The notes: generated from the letters alone by a model not told the origin. A stretch of 64,000 nucleotides of DNA from Lachnospiraceae bacterium (GCA_024404675.1 JAKSPO010000006.1:1-64000); one strand, 5' to 3'; numbered from the stretch's first letter, positions 54,726 to 62,942 are shown. A program made the numbers and translations.

Positions 54726-54755
54726 ATTATAACACTATTAAAATCATTCTGTCAA
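54726..54755 (-). promoter_or_regulatory. Promoter of the candidate small RNA
   Basis: Minus-strand TTGACA (54755-54750) and TATAAT (54731-54726), 18-bp spacer. Confidence 0.75.
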
Positions 54756-54851
54756 TTCCCGATTCAAACATTTGTAAAACGAGCAATTGTTGACAAGTTC
54801 CGCAACATATGAGCAGAATCGTTCCCAATGCGGATGGGACTGGCACGCCTT

Positions 54852-55772
54852 CTACTCAAGCACCGTTATGTAGAGATCATCCAGATAATAGGATACATAT
54901 GCACCGACGCTGTTCTGCGTCTCCTCAACGGTTCCGATCATCAGAAGACCGTCCTTCACACTGCTCTTCTCAATCGGAACGATGAACCGACATTCCGTCC
55001 AGGTATTCTTCCGCACCGGACAGGTTGCGCACAGTACGTACCGGTCAGCCCAGACCATAATCGGATTTCCGAGCCAGTCATATTCGATATCGTTACTTTT
55101 CGTACGCTTCGGAACCTGCACCCGCTCCTTGTGATAGGTATCATACAAGCCAAACTGAATCTCCCCGTCGGCGCCGAAGCCCTCGTCGGTATAATATATC
55201 CGACACACGACCTCAACCACATGTCCGACCAGTGCATCGTAGGAAAGACCGTTCTTTGCATCCAGTGCGATTCCCGCGCCGCAGATACCCCATGTCGTTT
55301 CCTTACGCTTCGTAACACGGATGCAGTTCTCGCCCGAGTAGGAAAGCTTATCGCTCCACTCAGACACCGCTTCCCCGCCCACGTTACCGGGTGCAAGATA
55401 ATTACCGAGTGCCCGCTCGAAATTATTGCAATAGATCATCTCCCCCGGAATAATCTCGGGAAGGGATACCACCTTTCCGTCCGCATCAAAGGAAGCCATC
55501 GCATTGGCGCCGCCTTCACGAAGCTCTGCTATCATCGCATCGATTGACGGCGTGACGGATACAGTCGGCACCTCAGTCATCATCACAATCGGTGTAGGTG
55601 TAACCGTAGGAGCTTCCGTTACCGAAGGCGTCACACTTATGCTCCCCGTCGGGACCTGCGTCGGACAGGGCGTAGGGCTCATGGCAATCGGCGGATTCAG
55701 ATAATCCGCACTGCAGCCGATAGACATAAGCAAGACTGCTAACAGAATAATACTTAAACCAAATCTTCTCAT
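54852..55772 (-). CDS. Lipoprotein with Pro/Thr linker and carbohydrate-binding-like domain
   Basis: The 306-residue protein has a lipoprotein signal (lipobox LMSIGC, Cys near residue 20), a Pro/Thr/Val-rich linker (about 28-75), then a beta-rich region of about 200 residues (MIYCNNFERALGNYL onward, ending YYLDDLYITVLE) whose pattern resembles CBM4/9-type jelly-roll domains. It is anchored to the outer face of the membrane and probably binds a glycan; no catalytic motif was seen. A TTCTAC-N4-GTAGAA palindrome lies just before the start codon and overlaps the ribosome binding site. Confidence 0.78.
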   Translation of the reverse strand: MRRFGLSIILLAVLLMSIGCSADYLNPPIAMSPTPCPTQVPTGSISVTPSVTEAPTVTPTPIVMMTEVPTVSVTPSIDAMIAELREGGANAMASFDADGKVVSLPEIIPGEMIYCNNFERALGNYLAPGNVGGEAVSEWSDKLSYSGENCIRVTKRKETTWGICGAGIALDAKNGLSYDALVGHVVEVVCRIYYTDEGFGADGEIQFGLYDTYHKERVQVPKRTKSNDIEYDWLGNPIMVWADRYVLCATCPVRKNTWTECRFIVPIEKSSVKDGLLMIGTVEETQNSVGAYVSYYLDDLYITVLE

Positions 55773-55780
55773 TTTGACCC

Positions 55781-55796
55781 TTCTACAATAGTAGAA
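55781..55796. repeat. Dispersed palindrome TTCTAC-N4-GTAGAA, copy 4, over a ribosome binding site
   Basis: A perfect inverted repeat with spacer AATA, 9 nt upstream of the lipoprotein ATG; the right arm runs into the GAAGGG ribosome binding site on the minus strand. Confidence 0.7.
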
Positions 55797-55877
55797 TCAT
55801 TAGAATGTAACACATTCGCCATCATAAAAATCTCCGGATTCATGATTGGCTACTCGTTCTTAGGAACCCCCTGAAAC

Positions 55878-55915
55878 TAATAACAGCCGACATGCTTTTC
55901 CATGCCGGCTGTCTG
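55878..55915 (-). terminator. Rho-independent terminator after acpP
   Basis: A minus-strand stem CAGCCGGCATG/CATGTCGGCTG around AAAA, followed by TTATTAG; ten bases after the acpP stop codon. Confidence 0.8.
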
Positions 55916-55924
55916 TGTTCCGAA

Positions 55925-56155
55925 TTACTCGATTCCCTTTGCTGCAAGATACTCAACAACATCTCCGATGCTCTTAAGCTCTTCAAGCTCTTCAGGCTGA
56001 ATCTCGATGCTGTACTCATCCTCGAGTGCGGTAACCAGCTCGTAAAGGTCAAGAGAATCAATTCTCAGATCCTCACGGAAAGTGGTCTCTTCGGTAATGC
56101 CGTTAGTATCAACTCCAAGCTGATCTTCCATAATCTGAACAATCTTTTCAAACAT
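55925..56155 (-). CDS. acpP: Acyl carrier protein
   Basis: The 76-residue acidic protein has the phosphopantetheine attachment Ser in DSLDLYELV near residue 36, flanked by IDSL, and the four-helix ACP pattern. It carries acyl chains in fatty acid synthesis. No fab genes adjoin it, so it may be an extra ACP. It has its own promoter (TTGACA-17-TATGAT) and terminator. The residue before the DSL is Ile, and Leu-Arg precedes it, as in typical ACPs. Confidence 0.93.
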   Translation of the reverse strand: MFEKIVQIMEDQLGVDTNGITEETTFREDLRIDSLDLYELVTALEDEYSIEIQPEELEELKSIGDVVEYLAAKGIE

Positions 56156-56201
56156 ATGTGTTACTCCTTCTATATGAATATTTCATTGTTATCCGAGAGG
56201 A

Positions 56202-56230
56202 ATCATATTCCTACTCGCATTGTTTGTCAA
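56202..56230 (-). promoter_or_regulatory. Sigma-A promoter of acpP
   Basis: Minus-strand TTGACA (56230-56225) and TATGAT (56207-56202) with a 17-bp spacer. Confidence 0.8.
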
Positions 56231-56245
56231 TAGGCTTTTCGAAAA

Positions 56246-56695
56246 TCAGCAGCCGGGAATGCCGTCTCCGTCCACATCCTCGGGCATATCAGGCTGACCG
56301 TCGCCGTCCATATCGACCAAAGGTCCGTGTCCGCCGCCCATCATTCCATAGAATTCCTTGCCGACAACGTTCTTATCGTTACGGATCTGCTCAATCAAAG
56401 TAGAGAGCAGTCTGCGAACATCCTTGGAGTGCTTGATATTCTTCAGCTCGATTACGTGCTGCGTATCCACACGGGTGAACAGCTCAATCGTTCCGGTACC
56501 GAAGATCTTCTGTCCAAAGGTACGCGTCAGACGAAGGTCTACAATTCTGTATAAAAGCGTCTCATCGTAATTGGTCTTGAAGAATCCGGACTCTACATAA
56601 AGCGTATTCTTAGACACAGAATATTTTGTGAACGAGAACGGAAACCACATATGATGCTTTCTGTCCTTCCAAAGTATTACCTCATCTTCCATCAT
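56246..56695 (-). CDS. Bacterial PH-domain protein with calcium-loop-like C-terminus
   Basis: The 149-residue protein begins with a bacterial PH-type domain (about 10-110; YSVSKNTLYVESGFFKTNYDETLLYRIVDLRLTRTF is the core). After a helix it ends in a Gly- and Asp-rich tail with two repeats of D-x-D-G-D-G (DMDGDGQPDMPEDVDGDGIPGC, residues 128-149), like calcium-binding loops of dockerin or thrombospondin type 3 repeats. It has no signal peptide or transmembrane segment. Promoter TTGTAT-17-TATAAT, and AGGAGGGG before an ATG-ATG start. Function unknown. Confidence 0.78.
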   Translation of the reverse strand: MMEDEVILWKDRKHHMWFPFSFTKYSVSKNTLYVESGFFKTNYDETLLYRIVDLRLTRTFGQKIFGTGTIELFTRVDTQHVIELKNIKHSKDVRRLLSTLIEQIRNDKNVVGKEFYGMMGGGHGPLVDMDGDGQPDMPEDVDGDGIPGC

Positions 56696-56728
56696 GCTAA
56701 CCCCTCCTAGATTTTATAATCTAAAAAT

Positions 56729-56757
56729 ATTATATCTGTGCATTTTCCAAAATACAA
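56729..56757 (-). promoter_or_regulatory. Sigma-A promoter of the PH-domain gene
   Basis: Minus-strand TTGTAT (56757-56752) and TATAAT (56734-56729) with a 17-bp spacer. Confidence 0.75.
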
Positions 56758-56764
56758 GAGCAAT

Positions 56765-57712
56765 TTATATGAAACCGAAACTCCGTAGCACAAAGAACAT
56801 CCCCGTAATCGTCACAGAGGACACAAGGCTTGTCATCATCACGATACCGGACACCAATCGGGCATCGCTTTTCATATTGCGCGCCATGATATAGCAGGCG
56901 ACCGTCGACGGAGAAGCAAGCATGACCGCAATCGCTACAAGTGCCTCGTTCCGAAAGCCGCACAAAACTGCAAGCGGTACAAAAACGAGCGGCAATCCGA
57001 CCGTCTTCAGAAAGGACGCTGCCACAGTCAGTCCGAGCTTACTCTTCGCAGCGCGAAACTCAAAGCCCGCACCGAGAATCACTAACGCGAAGGGAGAGGC
57101 AATCGCCGCAAAATTCGACAGCACCTTCATCGGAATCTCCGGAATCGTGATATGGAAAAATGCAAACGGTAACGGCAGAAAGACCGCAATGATTAACGGA
57201 TTTGTGACGATATCGAAAAGAATCTTCCCAAAAGGAATCTTTCGCTCGGTATCATCCCGTTTCGCATAAACTGTCAGTACGATAACCGACAATGCATTAT
57301 ATAACGGCACGCTTGCAACAATCATAAGCGGCGCAAGTCCGGTACTTCCGTACACATTTTTTACAAGTGCGATTCCAAGAACTGCGGCGCTGCCTCGAAA
57401 GGAGGCCATGGAAAATGCGCCGATCTGTTCCCGGTCCTTCACAAAAATCACTGCACATAACCACGACAGTAGGAAAGCCGCAAGCGTCGCGCCGGAGCAG
57501 AACAACATAAAACGGATGTCATAGCCGCTTTGCAGATCGGAGGTTGCGATGTCTAAAAACAGGAGCACCGGCAACGTCACGCGGAACGAAAACCGATCCG
57601 CCGCAGCCGTAAAATGCTCATCAAAAAAGCCAAGTCGCTTCAGTATATATCCGATGATGATTGTGATAAATACCGGAAGCGTTGCGTTAACGCTGAATAA
57701 AAAGGTGTCCAT
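56765..57712 (-). CDS. AEC-family (auxin efflux carrier-like) permease
   Basis: The 315-residue protein has about ten hydrophobic segments in two halves and ends in the LASPSTVACYIMARNM and VSGIVMMTSLVSSVTITGMFFVLR segments typical of AEC transporters. The family exports or takes up organic anions such as malate; the substrate here is unknown. It starts 34 nt after greA and may be co-transcribed with it. Confidence 0.88.
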   Translation of the reverse strand: MDTFLFSVNATLPVFITIIIGYILKRLGFFDEHFTAAADRFSFRVTLPVLLFLDIATSDLQSGYDIRFMLFCSGATLAAFLLSWLCAVIFVKDREQIGAFSMASFRGSAAVLGIALVKNVYGSTGLAPLMIVASVPLYNALSVIVLTVYAKRDDTERKIPFGKILFDIVTNPLIIAVFLPLPFAFFHITIPEIPMKVLSNFAAIASPFALVILGAGFEFRAAKSKLGLTVAASFLKTVGLPLVFVPLAVLCGFRNEALVAIAVMLASPSTVACYIMARNMKSDARLVSGIVMMTSLVSSVTITGMFFVLRSFGFI

Positions 57713-57745
57713 ATAGCCTCAATTCCGGGATAACCCCTTCTGCAA

Positions 57746-58249
57746 TCAATACTGGCTGATCGTATCCTGCGAATCATCCACGGTATTCTCGACCGATTTG
57801 ATTACTACATAATAGGTCTCCCCGGACTCAAGTGTAACCTCCCGGCGCTCTCCGACCTTGTGACGATATACGGCCTTACCAAGCGGCGAATCTATGCTGA
57901 TAAGCCCCTTTAAAGGCTTCGCACGAATCGTTGTGACGATACGGATCGTCATATCCTTCCCGGTCCGCTCATTGAAGAGAACGACCGTATTATTCATGCC
58001 GACCTCGTCCTCTTCTGAATCGCTGTCGATAATCTGCGCGGTCTTCACCATATTTTCCAGATAGCGAATACGGCTTTCGTTGCTGTTCTTCTCCCTTTTC
58101 GCCGCATAATACTCGAAATTCTCGCTGAGATCTCCCTGCGCTCTCGCTTCTTTCACGGCCTGAATTGCCTCCACGCGAACATTCAGCTTTCTGTGCTCGA
58201 TCTCCTTGTTGATCTTCTCAATATCACTTTTCGTTAATTTATCATACAT
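57746..58249 (-). CDS. greA: Transcription elongation factor GreA
   Basis: A 167-residue protein with an N-terminal coiled-coil (KLTKSDIEKINKEIEHR onward) including the GDLSENFEYYAAK motif near residue 40 that inserts into RNA polymerase, and a C-terminal FKBP-like domain with SPLGKAVYRHKVGE near 124. It rescues backtracked polymerase by stimulating transcript cleavage. The ATG at 58249 is chosen over 58309 because it has GGAG upstream and gives the family N-terminus. Confidence 0.92.
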   Translation of the reverse strand: MYDKLTKSDIEKINKEIEHRKLNVRVEAIQAVKEARAQGDLSENFEYYAAKREKNSNESRIRYLENMVKTAQIIDSDSEEDEVGMNNTVVLFNERTGKDMTIRIVTTIRAKPLKGLISIDSPLGKAVYRHKVGERREVTLESGETYYVVIKSVENTVDDSQDTISQY

Positions 58250-58385
58250 AAGCCTTACTCCCGAATCATAATGTAAATCTACGAAAAAGCATACCCCATT
58301 CCCGCGCAAAAAGCAAGTGAACGAAGGAAAATGACAAAATACTATTCATTTGCCGGAGGCCCCTCCGCCTGCGTCCCCCTCTTTC

Positions 58386-58413
58386 TTGACATTTATGTCA
58401 AATGCGATATGAT
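58386..58413 (+). promoter_or_regulatory. pepF promoter with palindrome over the -35
   Basis: TTGACA (58386-58391) and TATGAT (58408-58413), 16-bp spacer. The -35 is part of a perfect palindrome TTGACAT-TT-ATGTCAA (58386-58401), suggesting a repressor site. Confidence 0.7.
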
Positions 58414-58449
58414 GAAAGAAGTAATGCTACCTAATATGGAGGATACACT

Positions 58450-60255
58450 ATGGCAGATTTATTGAAAGAGCGTAAGGACATTGCACCCGAGTTTCTCTGG
58501 GACCTTACGCCGATATATGCGTCGGACGAGGCCTGGGAGGCTGCATTTGCAGAAACCGAGCACTATGCCGACCGCTTCAAGTCCTATCCCGGAACGCTCG
58601 GCACCTCCGCAGAGCATCTCCGCGAATTCTATGATTTGTACTTTAAAACCTTTGAAACAATGGAGCGTCTGAACGGCTATGCGTTCCAGCGTAAGTCGGA
58701 GGACAACCGTCAGGATACCGCCCAGAGCATGGCTTCCCGTGTATACAGTCGCTACGTGCAGCTTTTTAGCGTCGTATCCTTTGTGGACCCTGAGATTCTT
58801 GCTCTTCCGGACGAGACGCTGCAGAGCTTTCTGACGGCAGACTGCCTTGCACCGTACCGTCACGTACTGGAGAATACGATTCGCAGCAAGGCACATACCC
58901 TTACCGACAAGGAGGAGGCAATCATCGCCGCATTTGGCGAGATTACCGGTGCCCCCGGCGACACGATGGATATGCTGACCGACGCCGACTTCACCTTCGA
59001 TCCGATTCCCGATCCGGACAACCCGGGCGCTACGATTGAGCTTACCGAAAGCAATTACATCCTTTTGCAAAGGAACAACAACCGTGCGATCCGTGAGGCT
59101 GCCTTCCGCAGCTATTATAAGACCTACAAGGGACACAACAACACATTTACCTCTCTTTATGAGACCAATGTAAAGGGCGACGCGCTGGTTGCAAGACTTC
59201 GTCACTACCCGTCCTCCCGTGCGATGTCTCTTGCAAGCAACAACATCCCCGAGAGCGTCTATGACAGTCTTGTAGATACCGTCCACGAGTTCCTGCCGTT
59301 AATGTACCGCTACGTAGCGCTTCGAAAGAAGATGCTCGGTCTCGACGAGCTTCACTATTATGATGTTTATGCCCCGCTTGTGAAGGATCTGAACAACTCC
59401 TACACCTATGAGGAAGCGAAGGAGCTGCTCCTTCAGGCCGTTGAACCGCTTGGCGAGGACTATGTTAACACCGTGAAGATGGGACTTAAGAACCGTTGGG
59501 TTGATGTATATCCGAATGTCGGTAAGAGCGGCGGTGCTTACTCGATCGGCACTAAGAAGGATCATCCGAATATTCTTATGAACTTCAACGGTACGCTTGA
59601 TGATGTTTCCACGCTCTGTCACGAGATGGGACACTCGATGCACACCTATCTGACACATCAGAAGCAGCCTGCCCAGTATGATGATTATGCACTCTTCATC
59701 GCCGAGGTCGCTTCCACCGTCAACGAGAATTTGCTGATTGAAAAGCTCCTTTCCGGAAACCCTGACAAGGCAACCAAGCTTTTCCTTCTGAACGAATATA
59801 TGGAGGGCTTCAAGGGTACGATATTCCGTCAGACCATGTTCGCTGAGTTTGAGAAGATCTGTCATGATAAGATTGACTCCGGCGACGCACTCTCGTCGAC
59901 CTATATGAACAATCTGTATCGCGACCTGATTGCACAGTATTTCGGTCCCGAGCTTGTGATTGATGAGGAGGTTTCCTACGAATGGAGCCGAATCCCGCAC
60001 TTCTACAGAAGCTTCTACGTATACCAGTACGCAACCGGTTACTCCTCGGCTGTAGCGCTTTCCGAGGCGATTCTGAAGGAGGGAGCGCCTGCAGTCAAAA
60101 AGTATCTTGAGTTCCTGTCTCTTGGTAGCTCTGTATACTGTATGGACGCTCTGAAGCACGGCGGCGTTGACCTCTCCTCTCCCGAGCCTGTCAGAAAGGC
60201 AATGGAGAAATTCGATCGAATTCTTACAATGGCCGAAGAACTCGTTGCGGAATAA
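58450..60255 (+). CDS. pepF: Oligoendopeptidase F
   Basis: The 601-residue M3B zinc metallopeptidase carries the HEMGH motif in LCHEMGHSMHTY near residue 391 and a downstream zinc-ligand Glu in FIAEVASTVNE near 420. It cleaves short peptides in the cytoplasm. GGAGG lies eight bases before the ATG. It is followed, after a separate promoter, by a small membrane protein gene. Confidence 0.96.
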   Translation: MADLLKERKDIAPEFLWDLTPIYASDEAWEAAFAETEHYADRFKSYPGTLGTSAEHLREFYDLYFKTFETMERLNGYAFQRKSEDNRQDTAQSMASRVYSRYVQLFSVVSFVDPEILALPDETLQSFLTADCLAPYRHVLENTIRSKAHTLTDKEEAIIAAFGEITGAPGDTMDMLTDADFTFDPIPDPDNPGATIELTESNYILLQRNNNRAIREAAFRSYYKTYKGHNNTFTSLYETNVKGDALVARLRHYPSSRAMSLASNNIPESVYDSLVDTVHEFLPLMYRYVALRKKMLGLDELHYYDVYAPLVKDLNNSYTYEEAKELLLQAVEPLGEDYVNTVKMGLKNRWVDVYPNVGKSGGAYSIGTKKDHPNILMNFNGTLDDVSTLCHEMGHSMHTYLTHQKQPAQYDDYALFIAEVASTVNENLLIEKLLSGNPDKATKLFLLNEYMEGFKGTIFRQTMFAEFEKICHDKIDSGDALSSTYMNNLYRDLIAQYFGPELVIDEEVSYEWSRIPHFYRSFYVYQYATGYSSAVALSEAILKEGAPAVKKYLEFLSLGSSVYCMDALKHGGVDLSSPEPVRKAMEKFDRILTMAEELVAE

Positions 60256-60267
60256 TCGCGCAAATGC

Positions 60268-60295
60268 TTGATTTTTGTGAAGAAAGTGCTATACT
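60268..60295 (+). promoter_or_regulatory. Promoter of the small membrane protein gene
   Basis: TTGATT (60268-60273) and TATACT (60290-60295) with a 16-bp spacer, 35 nt before the start. Confidence 0.65.
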
Positions 60296-60329
60296 TTCAC
60301 TATAAAGATAATATATGGAGGTAATTCTC

Positions 60330-60581
60330 ATGGAGAATTTTAGTTTGGACAAGATTAAGAAGTTCTTTCCTCTTGTTGACAAGGCTGTTGATTCTACCGG
60401 TCTTGTAACCTGCATCATCTGCTACCTGATCGTTGCTGTTATCGGCGGCGTTATTATCAAGTTCATCCCCTTCGTTGGTTGGATTCTTGGTATCATTCTC
60501 GAGCTTTGGTTCATTATCGGTATCGTTCTTGCCGTATACACCTTCCTTAAGGCTCAGAGCGGCAGCGGAAGCGGACAGTAG
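60330..60581 (+). CDS. Small two-helix membrane protein
   Basis: The 83-residue protein has two hydrophobic segments (about 25-45 and 50-75), a Gly/Ser tail (SGSGSGQ) and a basic N-terminus. The ATG at 60330 has GGAGG eight bases upstream; an earlier ATG at 60315 overlaps that site and is unlikely. It has its own promoter and terminator. The helix pattern (FVGWILGIILELWFIIGI) is like small membrane proteins of unknown role. Confidence 0.75.
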   Translation: MENFSLDKIKKFFPLVDKAVDSTGLVTCIICYLIVAVIGGVIIKFIPFVGWILGIILELWFIIGIVLAVYTFLKAQSGSGSGQ

Positions 60582-60604
60582 TTTACACTGAATTAAGTAA
60601 GAAA

Positions 60605-60645
60605 GAGTCATGAAGTGCCGACGCATTTTCATGACTCTTTTTTTG
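60605..60645 (+). terminator. Rho-independent terminator after the small membrane protein gene
   Basis: AGAGTCATGAA and TTCATGACTCT form the stem, followed by seven T residues. Confidence 0.88.
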
Positions 60646-60712
60646 TGGAATTACGGTTTCTCGCTGTGAATAAAGGGCGCTGTGAAAAGCGAATGTCTCC
60701 CATAACACAAAA

Positions 60713-60749
60713 GACCGAGCGGCTCAGTTCGATACTGAACCACTCGGTC
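60713..60749 (-). terminator. Terminator after upp, related to the 9734 terminator
   Basis: Minus-strand GACCGAGTGGTTCAGT pairs with ACTGAGCCGCTCGGTC, then CTTTTGTG. The left arm shares 14 bases with the terminator at 9734. Confidence 0.75.
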
Positions 60750-60796
60750 ATTATGATTCACCAGAGTTATTTCACTCCCTGCGTTCCTTTTCTCAA

Positions 60797-61426
60797 TTAT
60801 TTCGTACCAAAGATTCTGTCGCCTGCATCGCCGAGACCGGGAACGATGTAGCCGTTCTCGTTCAGCTTCTCATCCATTGCGCCAATGTAGATATCTACGT
60901 CCGGATGTGCCTTCTTCAGAGCTTCAACGCCTTCCGGCGCTGCAATCAGGCACAGAAAACGGATTCTTCTAATGTTACGCTTCTTAAGCATATCGATAGC
61001 TGCGATTGCAGAACCGCCTGTAGCAAGCATCGGATCAACAACGAAGATGTCACGCTCGGAAGCATCGGAGGGCATCTTGCAGAAATACTCGTGGGGCTCT
61101 AAGGTCTCCTCATCTCTGTACATACCGATATGGCCAACCTTCGCATTCGGATTCATACGAAGAATACCGTCGCAAAGACCGATTCCCGCACGAAGGATCG
61201 GCACAACGCAAAGCTTCTTGCCTGCAATCTCCTTAACGGTCGTCTTGCAAATCGGCGTCTCGATCTCCTTATCCGCAAGCGGCAGGTTCCGGCTTGCCTC
61301 ATAATAAATCAACATGGCAACTTCATTAACCAGATCACGGAAATCCTTGGTAGAAGTCTCCTTCATTCTCATAATACCAATCTTGTGCTGTAACAGCGGA
61401 TGGTCCATAACTACTACATTACCCAT
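60797..61426 (-). CDS. upp: Uracil phosphoribosyltransferase
   Basis: The 209-residue protein has the PRPP-binding motif [15 protein letters not shown] near residue 129 and the C-terminal uracil-binding [15 protein letters not shown] motif. It converts uracil and PRPP to UMP in pyrimidine salvage. GGAGG lies nine bases before the ATG at 61426. Downstream is a terminator; upstream lies the tandem ncRNA candidate region. Confidence 0.97.
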   Translation of the reverse strand: MGNVVVMDHPLLQHKIGIMRMKETSTKDFRDLVNEVAMLIYYEASRNLPLADKEIETPICKTTVKEIAGKKLCVVPILRAGIGLCDGILRMNPNAKVGHIGMYRDEETLEPHEYFCKMPSDASERDIFVVDPMLATGGSAIAAIDMLKKRNIRRIRFLCLIAAPEGVEALKKAHPDVDIYIGAMDEKLNENGYIVPGLGDAGDRIFGTK

Positions 61427-61521
61427 GATACATGTCCTCCATACCAGTCCGCAGACTGTTCATTTCTTCGTAATATTATACTACGCGGCGAAGGGTATTT
61501 CAATAACCCGTTGCGAAAATC

Positions 61522-61651
61522 CCCCTAAAAAGAGGAGTAGCCCGAGCGATGTAACACGCCGGGCTAATATTATATGAAAAAATCAATTGGAAATGACTGA
61601 GTTCATCGGAGCGATGTTCGCTCTCGTTTCTTTCTGAGGCTTATTATAATC
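61522..61651 (-). ncRNA. Candidate ncRNA, copy 1 of a tandem 170-bp element
   Basis: Element copy 1 spans 61522-61692 and is mostly identical to copy 2 at 61796-61968. A minus-strand promoter (TTTACA-17-TAAAAT) sits at its right end in a nearly invariant block; the transcript would run to a hairpin TAGCCCG/CGGGCTA and a TTTTT tract at the left end, about 125 nt. A second hairpin GAGCGA/TCGCTC lies inside. No conserved open frame: the short frame after the promoter has a stop in this copy but not in the other. Confidence 0.5.
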
Positions 61652-61656
61652 GTCAT

Positions 61657-61685
61657 ATTTTAGGATAGTATTTCGAGTTTGTAAA
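61657..61685 (-). promoter_or_regulatory. Promoter of candidate ncRNA copy 1
   Basis: Minus-strand TTTACA (61685-61680) and TAAAAT (61662-61657), spacer 17 bp; a TATAAT also lies just downstream at 61648-61643. Confidence 0.6.
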
Positions 61686-61795
61686 TAAATTGTTAACTCT
61701 GCACGAAAAATCGTGACCAATTTTGTAAACAATTCCCGTTGACGAACCCGAACCATTCGCTCCCATTCTGGCCTTCTGCACCAATCATGAAAGTA

Positions 61796-61927
61796 CCCCT
61801 AAAAAGAGGAGTAGCCCGAGCGAGGACGCTACGGGCTAATATTATATGAAAAAATAAATTGGAAATGTCTGTTTCATCGGAGCTTACTGACTTGCTCTCT
61901 CGTTTCTTTCTGAGGCTTATTATAATG
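61796..61927 (-). ncRNA. Candidate ncRNA, copy 2 of a tandem 170-bp element
   Basis: The second copy keeps the TAGCCCG/CGGGCTA stem while its inner part changes to AGCG/CGCT, and the T tract and the promoter block are conserved. The copies are about 275 bp apart, with a 103-bp unrelated spacer (61693-61795) that shows no gene. The rest of 61427-62096 holds only these elements and the terminator near 62050. Confidence 0.5.
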
Positions 61928-61932
61928 GACAT

Positions 61933-61961
61933 ATTTTAGGATAGTATTTCGAGTTTGTAAA
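61933..61961 (-). promoter_or_regulatory. Promoter of candidate ncRNA copy 2
   Basis: Minus-strand TTTACA (61961-61956) and TAAAAT (61938-61933), spacer 17 bp, identical in layout to copy 1. Confidence 0.6.
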
Positions 61962-62032
61962 TAAATTGAAAACATTATAAGAGAAATTGTAACAAAACTG
62001 CGATTTTTTACGGAAAATCCTCCAAATCACGC

Positions 62033-62071
62033 AAAAACTCCCGCATCATCCGTCAGAAGACGATGCAGGAG
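62033..62071 (-). terminator. Rho-independent terminator after the PH-domain protein at 62097
   Basis: A minus-strand stem CTCCTGCATCGTC/GATGATGCGGGAG followed by TTTTTGC; a T run also follows on the plus strand. Confidence 0.85.
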
Positions 62072-62096
62072 CCCTGTTTTTTCAATCATTTTCCCT

Positions 62097-62480
62097 TTAC
62101 AGGATGAATTCGGATATCATTCTGCCAATCTTGCCGATGTCAACCTGTCCCTTGAATTCAAACTTAGCCGTAAAGCCACTCGAGAACATAACGAAAAGTT
62201 CACAATCCGGGAATATCTCAATGAATCCGGGCGTCTGAATTGAGAAGAACTGAATTTTTGAGTACGGCATTGTGCTGAAGGACTTCTTTCTTCCGGTTAT
62301 TCCCTGCACATCGATAGAGATGATTCGCTTATTTGTGAACACCAGCTGGTCACGAATCGTCTGGAATGCATAGATTACTTCCTCGTCCTTCACTAAAAGA
62401 CCCTCTACCTCGTTACGAACCTCGTCCTTGTTGATCGGTTTCAGGTTAAAAACACTGTTCTGATTAAAATTAATAGCCAT
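62097..62480 (-). CDS. Bacterial PH-domain protein
   Basis: The 127-residue soluble protein fits the bPH family: VKDEEVIYAFQTIRDQLVFTNKRIISID near residues 30-57, SMPYSKIQFFSIQTPG-like strand pair, and a C-terminal helix ending IGRMISEFIL. Members bind membranes or proteins; function unknown. It has AAAGGAG before the ATG, is last of a short series of small genes, and has a terminator just downstream. Confidence 0.85.
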   Translation of the reverse strand: MAINFNQNSVFNLKPINKDEVRNEVEGLLVKDEEVIYAFQTIRDQLVFTNKRIISIDVQGITGRKKSFSTMPYSKIQFFSIQTPGFIEIFPDCELFVMFSSGFTAKFEFKGQVDIGKIGRMISEFIL

Positions 62481-62519
62481 TAATATATCTCCTTTATCTC
62501 TCTATGCCTGACAGGCACT

Positions 62520-62882
62520 TTATTTTTCTATCCTTGCGCCGAAAGGCAGAAAGGACAGCTTAGCCAACTTAAAGAACTGTAAGCCGAACGGAATTCCCAC
62601 GATTGAAATACACCAGAGCAATCCAAAAAATGCATGCGCCAGGCCAAGTACAAGTCCAAAAGTGGGCACCCAGATAATATTGGCGATTACACTGGCAGCC
62701 CTTCCTCCATAAACGATCTTCTTCCCGAAGGGCCAGCACGCCGTTGCTGCAAACTTAAAGCACTGCAAGCCAAACGGAATTCCTACAATCGAGATGCACC
62801 AGAGCAATCCTGCAATTAACCATGCAAGACCGCACTCTAATCCTCCTAATATAAACCAACAAATATTGCCAAGTAATTTCAT
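62520..62882 (-). CDS. YccF-domain inner membrane protein
   Basis: The 120-residue protein contains two copies of a GLxWCISIVGIPFGLQCFK-type hydrophobic motif (near residues 22-43 and 78-99) typical of YccF-domain membrane proteins, with four hydrophobic segments in all. The ATG at 62882 has GTGAGG upstream; the frame could begin at 62903. Function unknown. It sits between two other small membrane-associated genes. Confidence 0.85.
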   Translation of the reverse strand: MKLLGNICWFILGGLECGLAWLIAGLLWCISIVGIPFGLQCFKFAATACWPFGKKIVYGGRAASVIANIIWVPTFGLVLGLAHAFFGLLWCISIVGIPFGLQFFKLAKLSFLPFGARIEK

Positions 62883-62942
62883 CCTGATATCCTCACTTTC
62901 CACTGCGTTTCAAATTATAACCACAAGATCGACATGTCCGTA

